From positions 17,924,658 through 17,988,657 of the forward strand of contig NC_012871.2 in the NCBI RefSeq assembly GCF_000003195.3: 64,000 nucleotides of DNA, in the 5' to 3' direction. A program made the position numbers and the translations under genes. The notes under the pieces were generated by a model that saw nothing but the letters and a program-made list of their open reading frames with translations, had not been told where the DNA came from and did no database searches. How positions within the stretch are numbered: position 1 is the stretch's first letter; the number at the start of each line of letters is the position of its first letter. Positions 1 through 11,871 of this stretch are shown one piece after another. Source of the DNA: Sorghum bicolor. Lineage: Eukaryota; Streptophyta; Magnoliopsida; Poales; Poaceae.

Positions 1-114
1 TCACGAGACAAATCTTTTGATCCTAGTTAATCTATGATTGGATAATATTTGTCACAAACAAACGAAAGTGCTACAGTACCGAAAACTTTTCACTTTTCGG
101 AACTAAACAAGGCC
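1..114. mobile_element. Tourist-like MITE, right part
   Basis: The right end of a PIF/Harbinger Tourist-like MITE; the left part lies outside the window. It ends in the terminal inverted repeat GGAACTAAACAAGGCC and carries the family-typical internal stretch (deoxyguanosine-poor, 'gacaaatcttttgatcctag'). Its right border falls inside LTR sequence of the adjacent copia element, so it inserted into that LTR. No coding capacity. Confidence 0.85.
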
Positions 115-365
115 TAGCATGAGTCTTGCGGGGACATCTAGAGGGCCCATGGTTTGGGATATTATTGGTGAATTTATTTTCGTATTTGGCTACACATCTA
201 GTAAGCCATATAGAAAGAGTTGAGACGGCTTATTATATTCTCTGTGTTCTGTAAACTCTTATCATATATATTGAAGATTGCCGGTCGGTACTTGTTGTTT
301 TCCCGCAAAGGTTTTTCACATAAAAATATATGTTTTATGTTCGATCTTTATTCGTATTATTAGCC
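115..365 (+). repeat. 5' LTR (partial) of decayed Ty1/copia element
   Basis: This stretch is clearly homologous to 5508-6020. Shared blocks include 'gagtctt(g/a)cg(g/a)gga' near the start, 'ggaaagagttgagac' and 'ttctgtaaactct' in the middle, and 'gatctttatt(c/t)gtattatt' at the end. A MITE interrupts it at its left, so the true LTR start is outside the window. The right border is approximate because the two LTRs diverge after 'gtattatt'. I could not identify a convincing primer-binding site; 'ggatcag' near 400 is a weak candidate. Confidence 0.75.
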
Positions 366-482
366 TAAAACGTTTGCGTGTTTATCTGGAGGTGTGGAGG
401 ATCAGCTTCCTTCCTATTCGATAAATCTGTCGCACCACACCGCCCCTGCAGAATCGGAATCGATTTTGCCGTAGCTGAGTTC

Positions 483-716
483 GGCCTTGTTTAGTTCCGA
501 AAATTTTTTGGTCATAGCACTTTCGTTTTTATTTGACAAACATTGTTCAATTATGGAGTAACTACGTTTAAAACATTCATCTCGCGATTTGCAGGTAAAC
601 TGTGCAATTAGTTTTTATTTTTATCTATATTTAGTGCTCCATGCATATGCCGTAAGATTCGATGTGATAGAGAATCTTGAAAAGTTTTTGGTTTTTTAGG
701 TGAACTAAACAAGGCT
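483..716. mobile_element. Tourist-like MITE
   Basis: Full-length ~234-bp element with terminal inverted repeats GGCCTTGTTTAGTTCC and GGTGAACTAAACAAGGC, inserted between the copia 5' LTR and gag. Flanking bases ttc on both sides may be the 3-bp target duplication. Non-coding. Confidence 0.85.
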
Positions 717-764
717 TTCATTTTGGAGTCGTCCCTGTTCATCTGGTCTATAAAAAGCTGCAGC

Positions 765-990
765 GCCTTGTTTAGTTCACCTAAAAAACAAAAAGCTTTT
801 CAGGATTCTTCGTCACATCAAATCTTGCAGCATATGTATAAAACATTAAATATAGATAAACACAAAGACTAATTAAATCGCAAGATGAATCTTTTGAGTT
901 TAGTTAATCCATGATTGGACAATATTTGTCAAATAAAAACGAAAGTGTTACAGTACCTGAAAACAAAAAATTTTAGGAACTGAATAAGGA
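765..990. mobile_element. Tourist-like MITE, opposite orientation
   Basis: About 226 bp. The left end GCCTTGTTTAGTTCACC and degenerate right end GGAACTGAATAAGG form the terminal inverted repeat. The interior matches the reverse complement of the MITE at 483-716, so the two lie in opposite orientation 48 bp apart. Confidence 0.8.
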
Positions 991-997
991 TCAGGGG

Positions 998-1411
998 GTG
1001 TTTGTCTGTTTGTTGGAGGTGCTAAAATTTAATAGGTACTTTAGTATTTTCGTTTTATTTGGAAATTAGTATCTAAATAATTAGATTTGAAATATTTCTT
1101 AAGCAAATTATTCTCTAACTGTATTTTTTGTTTTATAAATAGTTTTATTTAATACTCTATATATATATATCAAATATTCGATGTAATATGTGTTAAAAGA
1201 AATCACATGAAACCGAGCAGTGCAAACTCGTTTGCTGCTGTGTGGTGACAAAAATTGTAGAGTTTTGCTACGTGCACCTGAGGAGGCTACCCGAAGAGTT
1301 CTTCAATTCAGTTATTGCTACTTGTACACAAGTCGTGTACCAGGCTATAGGTTCTAAGCTAGGATTACACAGTAACGCATCTAAATTTTTATAGATTATT
1401 TCTTCTAGTTA
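998..1411. other. Leader region with MITE-like fragment
   Basis: This stretch has no open reading frame. It begins 'gggggtgtttgtctgtttg' followed by 'ttggaggtgctaaaattta', wording typical of another grass MITE class, but no matching opposite terminus is present, so it is a fragment at best. The remainder is the untranslated leader of the copia element ahead of gag. Confidence 0.35.
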
Positions 1412-1429
1412 TTGCTATTATTTTTCTTC

Positions 1430-2330
1430 ACCATGTCTTCGATGACATATGATATTCCTCAACTAGAATACAATACAAAGTTCACTCTATGGCAAGTCAA
1501 GATGGGGACTATTCTTACACAGGCTAAAGTGGATGATGGTCTTGATAAATTCGGTAACAAGGATTCTAAATCTTGGACCGGTGCAGAGAAGAGAAGAGAT
1601 CGTAAGGCCTTCACTCAAATTTAGCTTCATCTTTCAAATAAAATTTTGCAAGATTGTTTGTAGGAGAACACTACAACTGCTTTATGGCTCAAGTTAGAGT
1701 CAATTTGCATGTCTAAAGATTTGACAAGCAAGATGCATTTGAAGATGAAGTTATATACACATAAGTTGCAAGAGGGTGGCTTTGTGCTTAACGATCTTTT
1801 GGTCTTTAAAGATATCATTTCGGATCTATAGGCTATGGAGGTACATGATGATGATGATGATTTGGGTCTTATTTTCTTGTACTCTTTGCCTAGTTATTTT
1901 GCAAACTTCACAGATTCATTATTACATAGTCATAATACTCTAACACTTGATAGGTTTCTGAGGCTTTACATGCCAAGGAAAAGATGAAACGGATGGTGTC
2001 TTCTGAAAGTTCTGCTTCCAATATAATGGAGAAGCATTATCTGTTCGTGGGAGGATAGATAATAAATCCAACAATGGCAATAGAGGTAAAAGTTCTAATG
2101 GTTATAAAGGTCGATCAAAATCTCATTCCAAGGGAGATAAATTTTGCAACTGCAAGAAGGATAATCATTTTATAACTGAGTGTTATAAGTTAAAGAATAA
2201 AGAGAAGAGAGCTAGCACATAGAAATGTAATTCCAATGATGAAGGTAATGCTTCTGTTGCAGCTTCTAAGGTAGATAAGTCCAATGGTGATTGCTTATTG
2301 CTTTTGTTGGATGTGCAAATAGTATTGATG
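1430..2330 (+). pseudogene. Ty1/copia gag pseudogene
   Basis: The reading begins MSSMTYDIPQLEYNTKF, where the 'W-x-V/M-K' core (residues around TLWQVKM) is the usual start of copia capsid proteins. Coding similarity continues through stops and frameshifts to about 2230, where a damaged CCHC knuckle can be read ('CNCKKDNHFITECYKLK' in frame near 2150-2200). In a live element the protein forms the RNA-packaging particle in the cytoplasm. At least four disruptions separate the start from the protease, so it is dead. Confidence 0.75.
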
Positions 2331-3655
2331 AATGGGTTCTTGATTCTGCTGCTTCATTTCATATATGTATTAATATAGATTGGTTTGTTACCTATGATTC
2401 TCTCTAAGGTGAAGGTTCTATTAGATTAGGTGATGATAGTCCATGTGATATTATTAGCATTGGATCTATTCAAATTAAGATGTATGATGGCATTGTCAGA
2501 ACTTCAACTAACATGAGGCATATTTCAAACATGTGCAAGAACCTTACTTTTGGATACTCTTGACAATAAATGGTACAAGTACTATGGTGGAGATAAATTT
2601 TTAAAAATGTCAAAAGGTTCTCTTATTGTTATGAAAGGTGAATTGAGATCTCCAAATTCATACTGTCTTCGTGGGACTACAATTACAGGTGATGTTAATG
2701 TAATTTCTAATTTACCATCTAATTGTGATGCTACTAATCTTCGGCATATGTATCTTAGACATATGAGTAAGAAAGGCTTGCATGAATTATGTAAAAGAGG
2801 ACTTCTGAAATGACCATAACATCTGCAAGCTAAAGTTTTGTGAGCATTGTGTATTTGGCAAACACAAGAGGGTGTCTTTTAATACCTCTACTCATAAAAG
2901 TACAGGTATTTTTAAATATGCACATTCTGATTTACGCGAACCATCTAGCAAGCGTTCTATTGGTGGTTCTCGTTATATGTTGACAATCATTGATGATTAT
3001 TCACATAAGGTATAGATTTATTTCTTAAAAAATATATTAGAAGCATTTTTGGCATTTAAAGAGTAGAAGATTATGATTGAAAATCAAATACGAAGAAGAT
3101 TAAAAAGCTTTGCACTGATAATATGATGAAATTCTATTCTAATAAGTTTAAAGCATATTGCAAGTCTCAAGGCATTTTAGACAGTACACTATTCCTTATA
3201 TGCCTCAACAAAATGGTATAGCTGAGCGTCGGAACAAAACTATCATCTCTAAGGCTTGTTGCATGTTGTCTAGTTTGGGTTTAAATATATGTTTTTGGAC
3301 TGAAGCTGCTTCCACTGCTTGCTATCTTATTAATCGTTCACCCTACATTAATCTTGGTAAGAAAACTCCAATTGAGGTATGGTATGGTTCTCTGGCTGAT
3401 TATTTGCAATTGAGAGTGTTTAGTTGTACTACATATGATCATGTTGACAATAGTAATTTGGAGCCTAGAGCTGTTAAATACATTTTTCTTTGGTTATCAA
3501 CCTAGTGTTAAAGGTTATAAAGTACGAAATCCTCGGACTCAAAAGGTTGTGCTTAGCAAGAATGTTATCTTCAATGATTTTGCCATATCTTTTGACAACC
3601 TTTCTTGTGATGCTCCCGTTGAAGGAAAGAAAGTAAGTGTGTAGGTGGAGCACTT
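2325..3655 (+). pseudogene. Ty1/copia protease and integrase pseudogene
   Basis: Pieces of pol lie in several frames. The protease active-site region reads EWVLDSAASFHIC near 2325-2365, so the D-S-A core is still visible. The GAG-pre-integrase zinc-finger half is seen as LRHMSKKGLHELCKRG (about 2755-2810) followed by CEHCVFGKHKR. The integrase core ends with PQQNGIAERRNKTI around 3200, where the glutamate is the last DDE residue. In-frame stops and shifts lie near 2813, 3015, 3066 and 3480. The original product cut and pasted copia cDNA into the host chromosome; this copy cannot. Confidence 0.8.
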
Positions 3656-3949
3656 AAGTGATGTATTAGAGGTTGATAATGCTTTTATCTAAGATACACA
3701 TATTGCTACAATTTCTCCAATTGTTGATGGTTCATCTATTATTGATCATTCTTCTTTAGTTGTGTAATCTCCACAATATTCTATTGTTGTTGGTAGGGTC
3801 AGAAGAGTCCAAGCATGTTAAAAGGTTAATTGAAGAATGTAATATTGCTTATGCTATGAGTGATGCGGAAGAGATTGAAGGTAACTCAGAACCTTCAAAT
3901 TATTTTAAGACTATTACTTTTACTGATTACAACAATTAGATGACCATTA

Positions 3950-5426
3950 TGCAAGATGAGATAGAGTCGCTTAAAAAGAATGGTACTTGAGATTTAGTGA
4001 AATTTCTTGAGAAAAGAAAGCTTGTCCGTTGTAAATGGATTTTTTTTAAAAAAAAAAGAGGGTATTTTTCCTAGTGAGCCAGCAAGGTTAAAGCAAGGTT
4101 GGTTGCTAAAGGCTATAGCCAGATTCTAGGTATTGATTATAATGATATCTTCCCCAGTTGTTAAGCATAGTTCTATTTGTACTTTGCTTAATATTGATAT
4201 CATGCATGATGATGAACTTGAGCAACTAGATATCAAAACTGCATTCTTATATGGGGAGTTGGAAGAAGACATTTATATAAACCAACCTGAAGGTTTTGTT
4301 ATTCCTAGAAAAGCAAATTTTGTTTATAGACTAAAGAAGTCTCTTTATGGTTTGAACAAATCTCCTAGGCAATGGTATAAGAAATTTGACTCATTTATGC
4401 TCTCTCATGGCTTTAAGCGGTGTGATTACGATAGTTATGCTTATTTAAAGACTATTAATGGCTCAGCTATTTATTTGCTTCTTTATGTTGATGATATGTT
4501 GATTGCTACAAAAGATAAATTAGAAATAGTTAAATTGAAGGCATAATTGAGTAAAGATGAAGGACTTAGGTGCAGCTAAGAAAAACTTTAGTATGGAAAT
4601 TATTAGAGATAGAAAATCTAGCAAGTTATACCTCAGTTAGCAAGGTTATATTGAAAAGGTTCTTCTTTATTTTAATTTTAATATGCATAATGCAAAACTA
4701 GTGAGTACTCCATTAGTTGCACATTTCATATTATCCTCAGATTTATGTCCAGAGTCAAATGATGAAATTGAGTACATATCTAGAGTTCTATATTCTAGTG
4801 CAATTGGTTATCATATGTATGCCATAGTTTGTTCTCATTCTGATTTATCTCAAGCATTGAGTATTGTTAGTAGATTCATGGCTAATCCTGGTAAGGAGTT
4901 GTTCAGTGGATTTTCATATATTTATGAGGTACGTCTAATGCCTATTTGCAATTTGGAAAAATTAGAGATAGACTTGTTGATTATGTTGATTCTGATTATG
5001 TTGGTGATTTGAATAAAAGGAGATCTTTTACAGGTTATGTTTTTACCATTGGTGGTTGTGTTATAGCTAGAAAGCAAGTTCGTAGGCTACTGTTGCTTTG
5101 TCTACAAAAGAAACTGAATATATAGATATTTTGAATCTTGTAAAGAAGCTATTTGGTTGAGAGGTTTATACTCTAAACTTTGCGGGGTTACTTCTTGCAC
5201 TACTATACATTGTGATAGTCATAATGTTATTTGTCTGACTAAGGATCAGGTGTTTCAAGAAAGGACCAAGCATATTGATGTGAAATATCATTTCATTCGA
5301 GACGTCATTGCTGAAGGTGATATTAAGGTATGCAAGATTGGTACTTGTGATAATCCCGCTGATATATCAACAAAGCCGCGCGTCCTAGTGACTTTTGGCG
5401 TTAGTGATTATTTTTTATTGAAGTGA
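3950..5426 (+). pseudogene. Ty1/copia reverse transcriptase-RNase H pseudogene
   Basis: The reverse transcriptase palm is readable at 4215-4530, with LDIKTAFLYGELEEDIYI, a LYGLNKSPRQWY block and the intact catalytic LYVDDMLIA. The thumb follows in another frame (4683-5012). RNase H ends with HIDVKYHFIRDVI near 5270-5315, the conserved end of copia pol. A poly-A run at 4050 and several stops break the frame. This is the same element as the gag and integrase pieces and ends 55 bp before the 3' LTR. Confidence 0.85.
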
Positions 5427-5481
5427 GTTGATTGATGATACTTCATTCGCTACAAGATGGAATTCGTCTCAAGGTAGTGTT

Positions 5482-6020
5482 TGTTGGAATATGATCCAAA
5501 ATCTAACGTGAGTCTTACGAGGATAGCTAGAGGGCTCACGGTTCAGGTTATATTATTAGCTGGATTTGTTTTCATATTTGACTGCAGTCAGTTCGTCCTA
5601 TAAATACATCTTCTAAGATGTATGGAAAGAGTTGAGACAACTCAGGCCTTGTTTAGTTCCCAAAATTTTTTGGTTCGGGCAACTGTAGCAATTTCGTTTT
5701 TATTTGGCAATTATTGTCCAATTATGGACTAACTAGGTTCAAAAGATTCATCTCGCGATTTACAGGCAAACTGTGCAATTAGTTTTTATTTTTGTCTATA
5801 TTTAATGCTACATGCATGTGCCGTAAGATTCGATATGACGGAGAATCTTGAAAAGTTTTTTGTTTTTTGGGTGAACTGGACAAGGCCTCATTGTATTCTC
5901 TGTATTCTGTAAACTCTCGTCATATAGTGAAGATCGTTGGTTGGCGCTCATGGTTTTTCTGGCAAACATTTTTCATATAAAAATTTATGTCTCATGTTTG
6001 ATCTTTATTTGTATTATTTA
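5482..6020 (+). repeat. 3' LTR of decayed Ty1/copia element (MITE-interrupted)
   Basis: It begins TGTTGGAATATG directly downstream of pol and repeats the left LTR sequence (for example 'cttctaagatgtatggaaag', 'attctctgtattctgtaaac'). A 243-bp MITE splits it. The right border is approximate. Divergence from the left copy is high by eye, consistent with an old insertion. Confidence 0.75.
5645..5887. mobile_element. Tourist-like MITE inside 3' LTR
   Basis: The terminal inverted repeats are GGCCTTGTTTAGTTCCC and GGTGAACTGGACAAGGCC. It is flanked by TCA on both sides (5642-5644 and 5888-5890). It sits at a different LTR position from the MITE in the 5' LTR, so it is an independent insertion. Confidence 0.88.
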
Positions 6021-6120
6021 CTAATAATGCCAAGCTTCATGAAAGGGCTGGGGTCTTGGACTTATGTAGGCATCTAACGGTGTACTGAATATAGGATTTT
6101 GAGGTGAACTAAACAAGGCC
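6021..6120. other. Short spacer ending in a MITE terminus
   Basis: About 75 bp of unassigned sequence is followed at ~6098-6120 by GGTGAACTAAACAAGGCC, one terminus of a Tourist-like MITE without its partner. This is probably the remnant of an element truncated by the neighbouring LINE insertion. Confidence 0.5.
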
Positions 6121-6124
6121 TTAA

Positions 6125-6807
6125 TTTGTCCCCGACTAAAGCTCATAGGAACGACATATTTAAAGGTACAATATAAAAGACTTAACAAACGGTTGCATGT
6201 TTCTTTTTGGCAATATTATACAAAGATGGAAATTGTTGTTTTGGTGTGTAGTCGCCTTACCAGTTATATTACCAAAATCGTATAGAAGTACCAATAGGAA
6301 CAATAAAAGTAGATAGATCTAGGAAACGACCTTTTATCTTCATAAGGTCAGACCAAAGATGAGAATCTCCTGGTTACCAATACGCTTCACTGATAATCTT
6401 GTCTTTCAAGTACTTCTTCCAAAGAAGTTCTTGCAAAACATCATCCTCATTTATATGTTTCGACTACCACTTTCTTAACAAACATTTATTTTGTAATTTA
6501 AGGTTTAGAATCCCAAGACTGCCACACATAAATCCAACATTAGGCTAACATATATTTTTTCATCTGGTTATCACTTTGCCAGAAAAATTTTGATCTAAAA
6601 TAATCTAACTTATTTAGAATGCCTTTGGGCACTTCAAAGTCAGTAAATTACTCAAGACTGAATTAATTAGAACAAGGCGTCACCCATAAAACAAAACTTT
6701 TCCTTTGTAGCTGCTATTTTTTTAAAATCTCTATCTACAATGACCTTTTTTTTATTTGTGAGTCTTCTGTGATTACAGGGATACCCAAGTATCTAAAACG
6801 ATAATCA
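6125..6807 (-). pseudogene. Old LINE reverse-transcriptase fragment, 3' part
   Basis: On the minus strand this encodes degenerate non-LTR retrotransposon ORF2 sequence. RFRYLGIPVIT lies at 6770-6805 (the FRYLGIP block after the RT palm), then PKGILNKLDYFRSKFFWQSD near 6570-6625, with many stops. It is contiguous with 28028-28175 once the younger LINE is removed: the target-site duplication AAGATCGGTGAATATT joins the two halves in one reading (SPIFDYRFRYLGIP). The fragment is truncated at both ends. Confidence 0.75.
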
Positions 6808-6823
6808 AAGATCGGTGAATATT
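6808..6823. repeat. Target-site duplication of L1-type LINE, left copy
   Basis: AAGATCGGTGAATATT, identical to 28012-28027. The 16-bp length is typical of target-primed reverse transcription. A short T run (poly-A tail on the minus strand) follows directly. Confidence 0.92.
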
Positions 6824-6955
6824 TTTTTTGATGAAACAGGAGGGGTTTTAAAGCCCCTACTGGAATTTTATTGAATATGAGGAAAAGGCTAAACCGCCAA
6901 ATACAATCAGGAAACAAAAAAGTTAGGAAAAAAATCCAAAAGGTCAGGCTTATGC

Positions 6956-7907
6956 CTATACAAATGACTGAATCCATAAATCTATGTGAGGTTGGTATTT
7001 CGCCTTTGCTCTTAGAATAACCAGAGCAAATTCTTTCTTGAAGACTTGTTTACACCTGTTGACTGAATGAGGTATATTCCTGAAAATCACATCATTTCGC
7101 ATTGACCAGATGGACCAGCACATTGTTATCAAAACTTCCATGAAAAAGGGCAGGTGCAGTTGTCTTTTTATACTTTCCACAGTAAAGCCCACATCTTGAG
7201 AATTGGGGATAATTAGTTGCAAACTGGACCAGCAAGCCAAAGAGAAAGGGCAATGGAAGAGCAGGTGAAGAATGTCTTCATCTATTCCTGAGTTGCATAA
7301 CACACAGTGGTAATCTGGAAGGGACATATGTTTACGCTTGAGTAGAGCTCTGGTATTTAAACGGTCTTGGAGAACTAACCAGAAGAAAAATTTTCTCTTG
7401 TTTTGACAGCAAGATTTCCATAACCATTTGAAAGCCACATGAATCTGATGATGACCAATCAGGTGCTTGTAACTCCGGCTTGAAGAGAAAAGAACAGAGT
7501 CCCATAGATACGACCACTGATCAGGAATATTGTTGAGGGTCACATTCTGTACCTCAGTCTGTAGGATTTGATATTGTGTAAAAGCCTCTGGTGAGAGTGG
7601 CAAGTGAAACAGATCAAAAAAATCTTGAGTGTTGGCTGCCCAATAGAAGGAGGAATTCCGATTGTGCACAAAAGAAAAAAGCTCTGGAAATGCCTCACTG
7701 CAGGGGACATCATTCCATAAGTCATGCCAAAGCAAGCATGATTTACCATCTTGGATAGTGACCCTAGCCATATCTTTGAAACTGGGTAAAAGCTTGAGGT
7801 TATCTCTCCACCAGAATGACCCTCTGAAGGAAAATGTTTGTGAGGGGAGCTTATCTGCAGCATAATATTTCTCCCAAACAAGCTGTACCCAAGGGATGTT
7901 TGCTCTA
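6956..7907 (-). pseudogene. LINE ORF2 C-terminal region with zf-RVT
   Basis: Downstream of RT in a shifted frame. Residues around WKSCCQNKRKFFFWLVLQDR begin the zf-RVT domain, followed by the zinc-binding pattern CVLCNSGIDEDILHLLFHC and then CWSIWSMRNDVIF. A frameshift near 7770-7910 separates it from the RT frame. The domain is typical of plant L1 ORF2 C-termini. Confidence 0.85.
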
Positions 7908-9090
7908 TTATAGGTGCTTCAGCAGTAGGCTTTCATTGAATACTGAGAGATTTAGTACACCTAGGCCACCCTCATCCTTGGGCAAAGTCACCATTTGCCA
8001 AGCTGCCTTTGGTGGCTTTTTGTTATTAACATCAGAACCACGCCATAAGCAATGTTTTCTATATTTGTCAATGTGTTTGATGATAGTTTTGGGCAGTTGG
8101 AAAGTACACATTGTGAATGTTGGGAGAGCTGTGAGTACTGAGTTTGTGAGTTCCAACCTTCCTACTTCAGACAGAAAAGAAGAGAAAGCCACCAGCCTTC
8201 TCTCACATTTTGAGACTAAAGGCCAAAAATCAGCTACAGAAGGTTTTGTAAGCCCAAGAGGGAGACCCAGATATGTAAAAGGAAGACCACCTTTGGAACA
8301 GCCAAAAGTGGAGGCTAAGATATCCAATCTTTCTTTAGAAACATTCAAAGGAACCATCATAGACTTGTCAAAATTTACCTTGAGTCCAGAAGAATCAGCT
8401 AGTGATGATAAAATGTCCTTTAAATTGTTAAGCTCATTAATGTCTCCATTCATGAAAATGAGGGTATCATCCGCATATTGTAGTATTGGAAAATCTTGAT
8501 CAGATAAAGAAGGGACGGGGAGGCATAGCCTATTATTCATTCTTGCATCATTTAAGATGGTCTGAAGGAAATCAGCAACTAAGACAAATAGCAAAGGAGA
8601 AAGGGGGTCACCTTGCCTAACCCCTCTCCTACAATGGAAGGTTTTCCTAGGCATCCCGTTCAAAAGTACTGCTGATGTGCCAGATTGGAAAATTAAATTC
8701 ATCCATTGGAGCCATTTAGAGGGAAAGCCTTTATGCTCCATTATCTTGAGCATGAAACTATGTTCAATTCTGTCAAAGGCTTTCTCAAAGTCAAGTTTCA
8801 AGATTATTATCTCCCTTTTTGTTTGGTGACAAGTGTGTGCATATTCCAAAGCCCAGGCAATACAATCCTGAATAGTTCTCCGTTTAATAAAACCATATTG
8901 GTTTTTGTGCAAGAGAGCAGGAAGCTTTTTCTGTAATCTATTAGCCAACAGCTTGGTTATAATCTTGACTGAAATATTTAATAGGGAAATAGGCCTATAA
9001 TCATTAATCCTGAGTGCATCATTCTTTTTAGGAACCAATGTGATCCATTTATGCTCTGCAGACAAACTGCTCCATCATAAAAAGCATCAC
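7908..9090 (-). pseudogene. LINE ORF2 reverse transcriptase domain
   Basis: A long reading frame covers the non-LTR RT core. It has ITLVPKKNDALRINDYRPIS (finger block), LKLDFEKAFDRIEH (first catalytic Asp), RRGVRQGDPLSPLLF, the catalytic LQYADDTLIF, then FTYLGLPLGL. Upstream, CDAFYDGAVCLQSIN continues straight from the endonuclease-side sequence beyond the gypsy insertion, so the target frame was intact there. A frameshift lies just after QSIN, near 9040-9065. In a live LINE, ORF2 nicks DNA and reverse-transcribes its own RNA at the nick. Confidence 0.9.
9086..9090. repeat. Target-site duplication of Ty3/gypsy element, left
   Basis: ATCAC immediately precedes the LTR start TGTCACACCC; the same 5 bp follows the other LTR at 22977-22981. 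Confidence 0.92.
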
Positions 9091-11825
9091 TGTCACACCC
9101 ATATTTTAAGAACAAAATAGGATGCATAAAAGACTCATATGTGCCCCAGAAACAGTCGCACACATAAGTAGACAAATCTCAAATGTACCATTGCAGTGTT
9201 TATTACATAGCGGAATATAATATATCACATAGTCTCATACAAAAATGATAGCATAAAGTAAACAACGCTCTCGACGGAAGCTCCACACAGGGACACTGTT
9301 GACTGGTTGACTCCAAACCTAATACTCATAGCGATAGTCCTCATTCCAATCATCATCATTAGCATAACCTGGGGTGTTGGGAAATTGGAAGAGTGAGCAC
9401 ATGTCGTACTCAACAAGTATAACCAGGAGTTCATGAGGCTCAAATAGCTGACACTGGTTTGACTGCATTTAGCTTTTATATGTAGATAACATATTTAATT
9501 ATTGGATAGCAAATATCAAGGTAGCATATTAAATCCCATAACCACATGATCAATGTATACAAGAATTAAGAATAACATATATAAACAACATAATAAACCA
9601 TCAATTATCATCATTAATCATGTTCATCAGTGTCCATCCATTCCGTCAGTTTTCCGGGCCGCCCGTATCCGTGGGCACGGCTAGTATACCAGATTTAACA
9701 CTCTGCAGAGGTTGTACATCTTTACCCATGAGTCATGATTTACCCTTTCGCCCGAGGTAGCTAATCTCTTAACCCCTTCCAAGGGAGGTCGGCAGGGATC
9801 ACTATGAAGCCTTTCAAAAGTTCGTCTAACATGTTAGGGCCGCAAGGTTTCCTTTGCGCGCAGATATAGAGCCCCCCTTCCGATGGCACAATGACTCGCA
9901 GCCTATACACATACAGACAGAAGCCACACTATACCCAAAACGGTTCAGCCCCTCCGCCCTTTTGGGTAACCTCTAACAAGCTAGAAAAGTTCTTCATACT
10001 GAGCTAAAGCCAGAGCCATATAGCACTCATGGTTGTACGAGTTGTCCCAGCTTTTGCCAAGGGATAAGTCCTTATGGAGGGTCAAGATCAATCCAGCAAA
10101 AGCCAGAGTTCTTTCCACCCTTTATATTCAAGTTGCTAGAAAGCTTATTTTATTGTTTATTGTATATTCAAATATTCATGTCACAAGATCATGGATTAAT
10201 AATCAAGCACTAGCAAGAACTACCCAAATGCATAACAAAATAGGTAACAAGGAATTCAGGATAATAATCATCTATGATTTTGCTAAGGTCATCAAGGTGG
10301 TCACATGCATATGATATATATTATATTAATTGTGTATAGGTAACAAGGATGGTCCCAGGTTATACTTGCCTTGATCAAAGCTCTCCTGAGCCTGCTGGTC
10401 TTCAAAGGCTTGGTCTTGATCACCAATGTACGGCTCACCGTCTATTCCCAAACATCAATCAACAACACGCAATCCAATATAGACAATCATACATGAAGCA
10501 AACAAGCTATAATTAGAACATTACACCAACAGTGAGAAATCAAAGATAAAAGTTTATAAAAATATTCTACGCAGCGCTACGATCACACAAACGTAAAGTT
10601 CACGAAAATCGGAATAGAGAAATAATCAATTAAATGCTACTGCAGAATTTAAAAGTTTCAAAACGGTGAAATATTACTTCTAACATGTAGAGCTCGTAAT
10701 ACGAATCCAACGAAATTTGAACGGACAAAAACGGAGTTAAAATGAATATTTTATGAGCAATTTAAATCCAGTGGCAGACTTGTAATTATTGGAAAGCGTA
10801 TTTGGAACCCAGCCGACAGGAACTACGCTTTTGAAACATGGAAAGCGTAAACTGTGAAAGTCGCCGAGGACCGCGGGTTCAAAAAGCGAAAACTCCAGGG
10901 GCTCTTAATCAAAATACCCCCCCCCCCGAAGGGGTATCTTCTAATCCTGGCCTTTGATCTTGGATCCGACGGTTCTCAGCGCATCAGGGGTGCCAGGTGG
11001 CGGTCGGCCGACTGGCTGTCTGCTCCGGCGCGGTGGTGCGCCATGAGCGCCGCCGCTAAGCTCGCCGGCGCCTGCGTTCTCGCGATTTCGTGCACCAGAC
11101 GCCCAGCCAAAGACATGAGGAGGTAGAGGAGCATGCGGCGAACTCACCAAGGGTGTTCTCACGGCCCGCGAAGGTTCGAGAAGGAGAAGCTACGCGCGGC
11201 GGCAGAAATTTTTCCGACGAGATCCGGAACACACGGTTTAGGGCTTAGTTTCACTAAATAGATGCAAAGGGGAGTTCGCTGTGGTGCTTGGGGGTCTTAT
11301 AGGGCGCAAAGGAGCAAGAAATCCCGGAATCTTCGGGATTTGGGAGTTTGGCTCAGGATCGGTTGTTTCCAACCGAGTCCTACCCGGCCACGGCAGGAGG
11401 TAGGGGAAGGAGTGGGCGCTGCCAAGCGGGCCCCGGGTGTCAGCGGTGCAAAGAGAGAAAAGAGAGGGGAGGGACGCGGGCCGCGGGGAACGCTGGGCTG
11501 CGGGGGTCTATTGGGCCTCGGCCGATTGGGCCATCAGGCCGAGAGCTGGTGTCTAACTCTCTTTCTCTTTTTTTTAATTTCTTTTCTGTTTTATTTTCCA
11601 AAGCCTTTTCTAAATATGATTTTTAAATGCAAATAAATTCAAGCCAGAGGCAAACAATACAAAATAAAATATGCTTCAACATGAATGCATAACAAGTTTC
11701 TAATCTCAGGATAAATTTTAATTTTGACCAAAAATTATTTAAGTGCTAAATTTAAATGCGCACAAAAATGCTTAATTAAATCAAATTAATCCCTATTAAT
11801 TTAAAACAGATTTTTGGGTGTTACA
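9091..11825 (-). repeat. 3' LTR of Ty3/gypsy element
   Basis: 2735 bp, starting TGTCACACCC and ending GGTGTTACA on the + strand. It is highly similar to 20206-22976, with scattered substitutions and one 38-bp gap near 10617 relative to the other copy. A C run at ~10917-10927 replaces a short C run in the other copy. A TATA-like TATAAGAC occurs on the minus strand at ~11292-11299. Several small ORFs here are LTR noise. Confidence 0.92.
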
Positions 11826-11845
11826 AGTTCTACCCCCTTAAAAGA
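11826..11845 (-). promoter_or_regulatory. Polypurine tract of Ty3/gypsy element
   Basis: On the minus strand TTTTAAGGGGGTAGAACT abuts the 3' LTR. It is the expected primer for plus-strand DNA synthesis. Confidence 0.8.
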
Positions 11846-11871
11846 ATCTCGTCCTCTAGATTGAGCAGAAC

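Larger units (their letters stand above)
6824..9090 (-). mobile_element. L1-type LINE, 3' half
   Basis: The distal half of the LINE that spans 6824-28011 on the minus strand. It runs from the gypsy insertion point at 9090 through the reverse transcriptase and zf-RVT domain to a short poly-A tail (T run from 6824) beside the 16-bp target duplication. Without the gypsy insertion the LINE would be about 7.3 kb, a full-length size for plant L1 elements. Confidence 0.92.

Noticed and set aside
1..6020. Possible functional copia element
   Set aside because: More than ten stops and frameshifts and diverged LTRs.
10854..11636. ORFs rich in Arg/Gly/Ala in the gypsy LTRs (also 22091-22777 and 12502-13321)
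   Set aside because: They fall in LTR promoter and U3/R sequence, and are not matched by any known domain.
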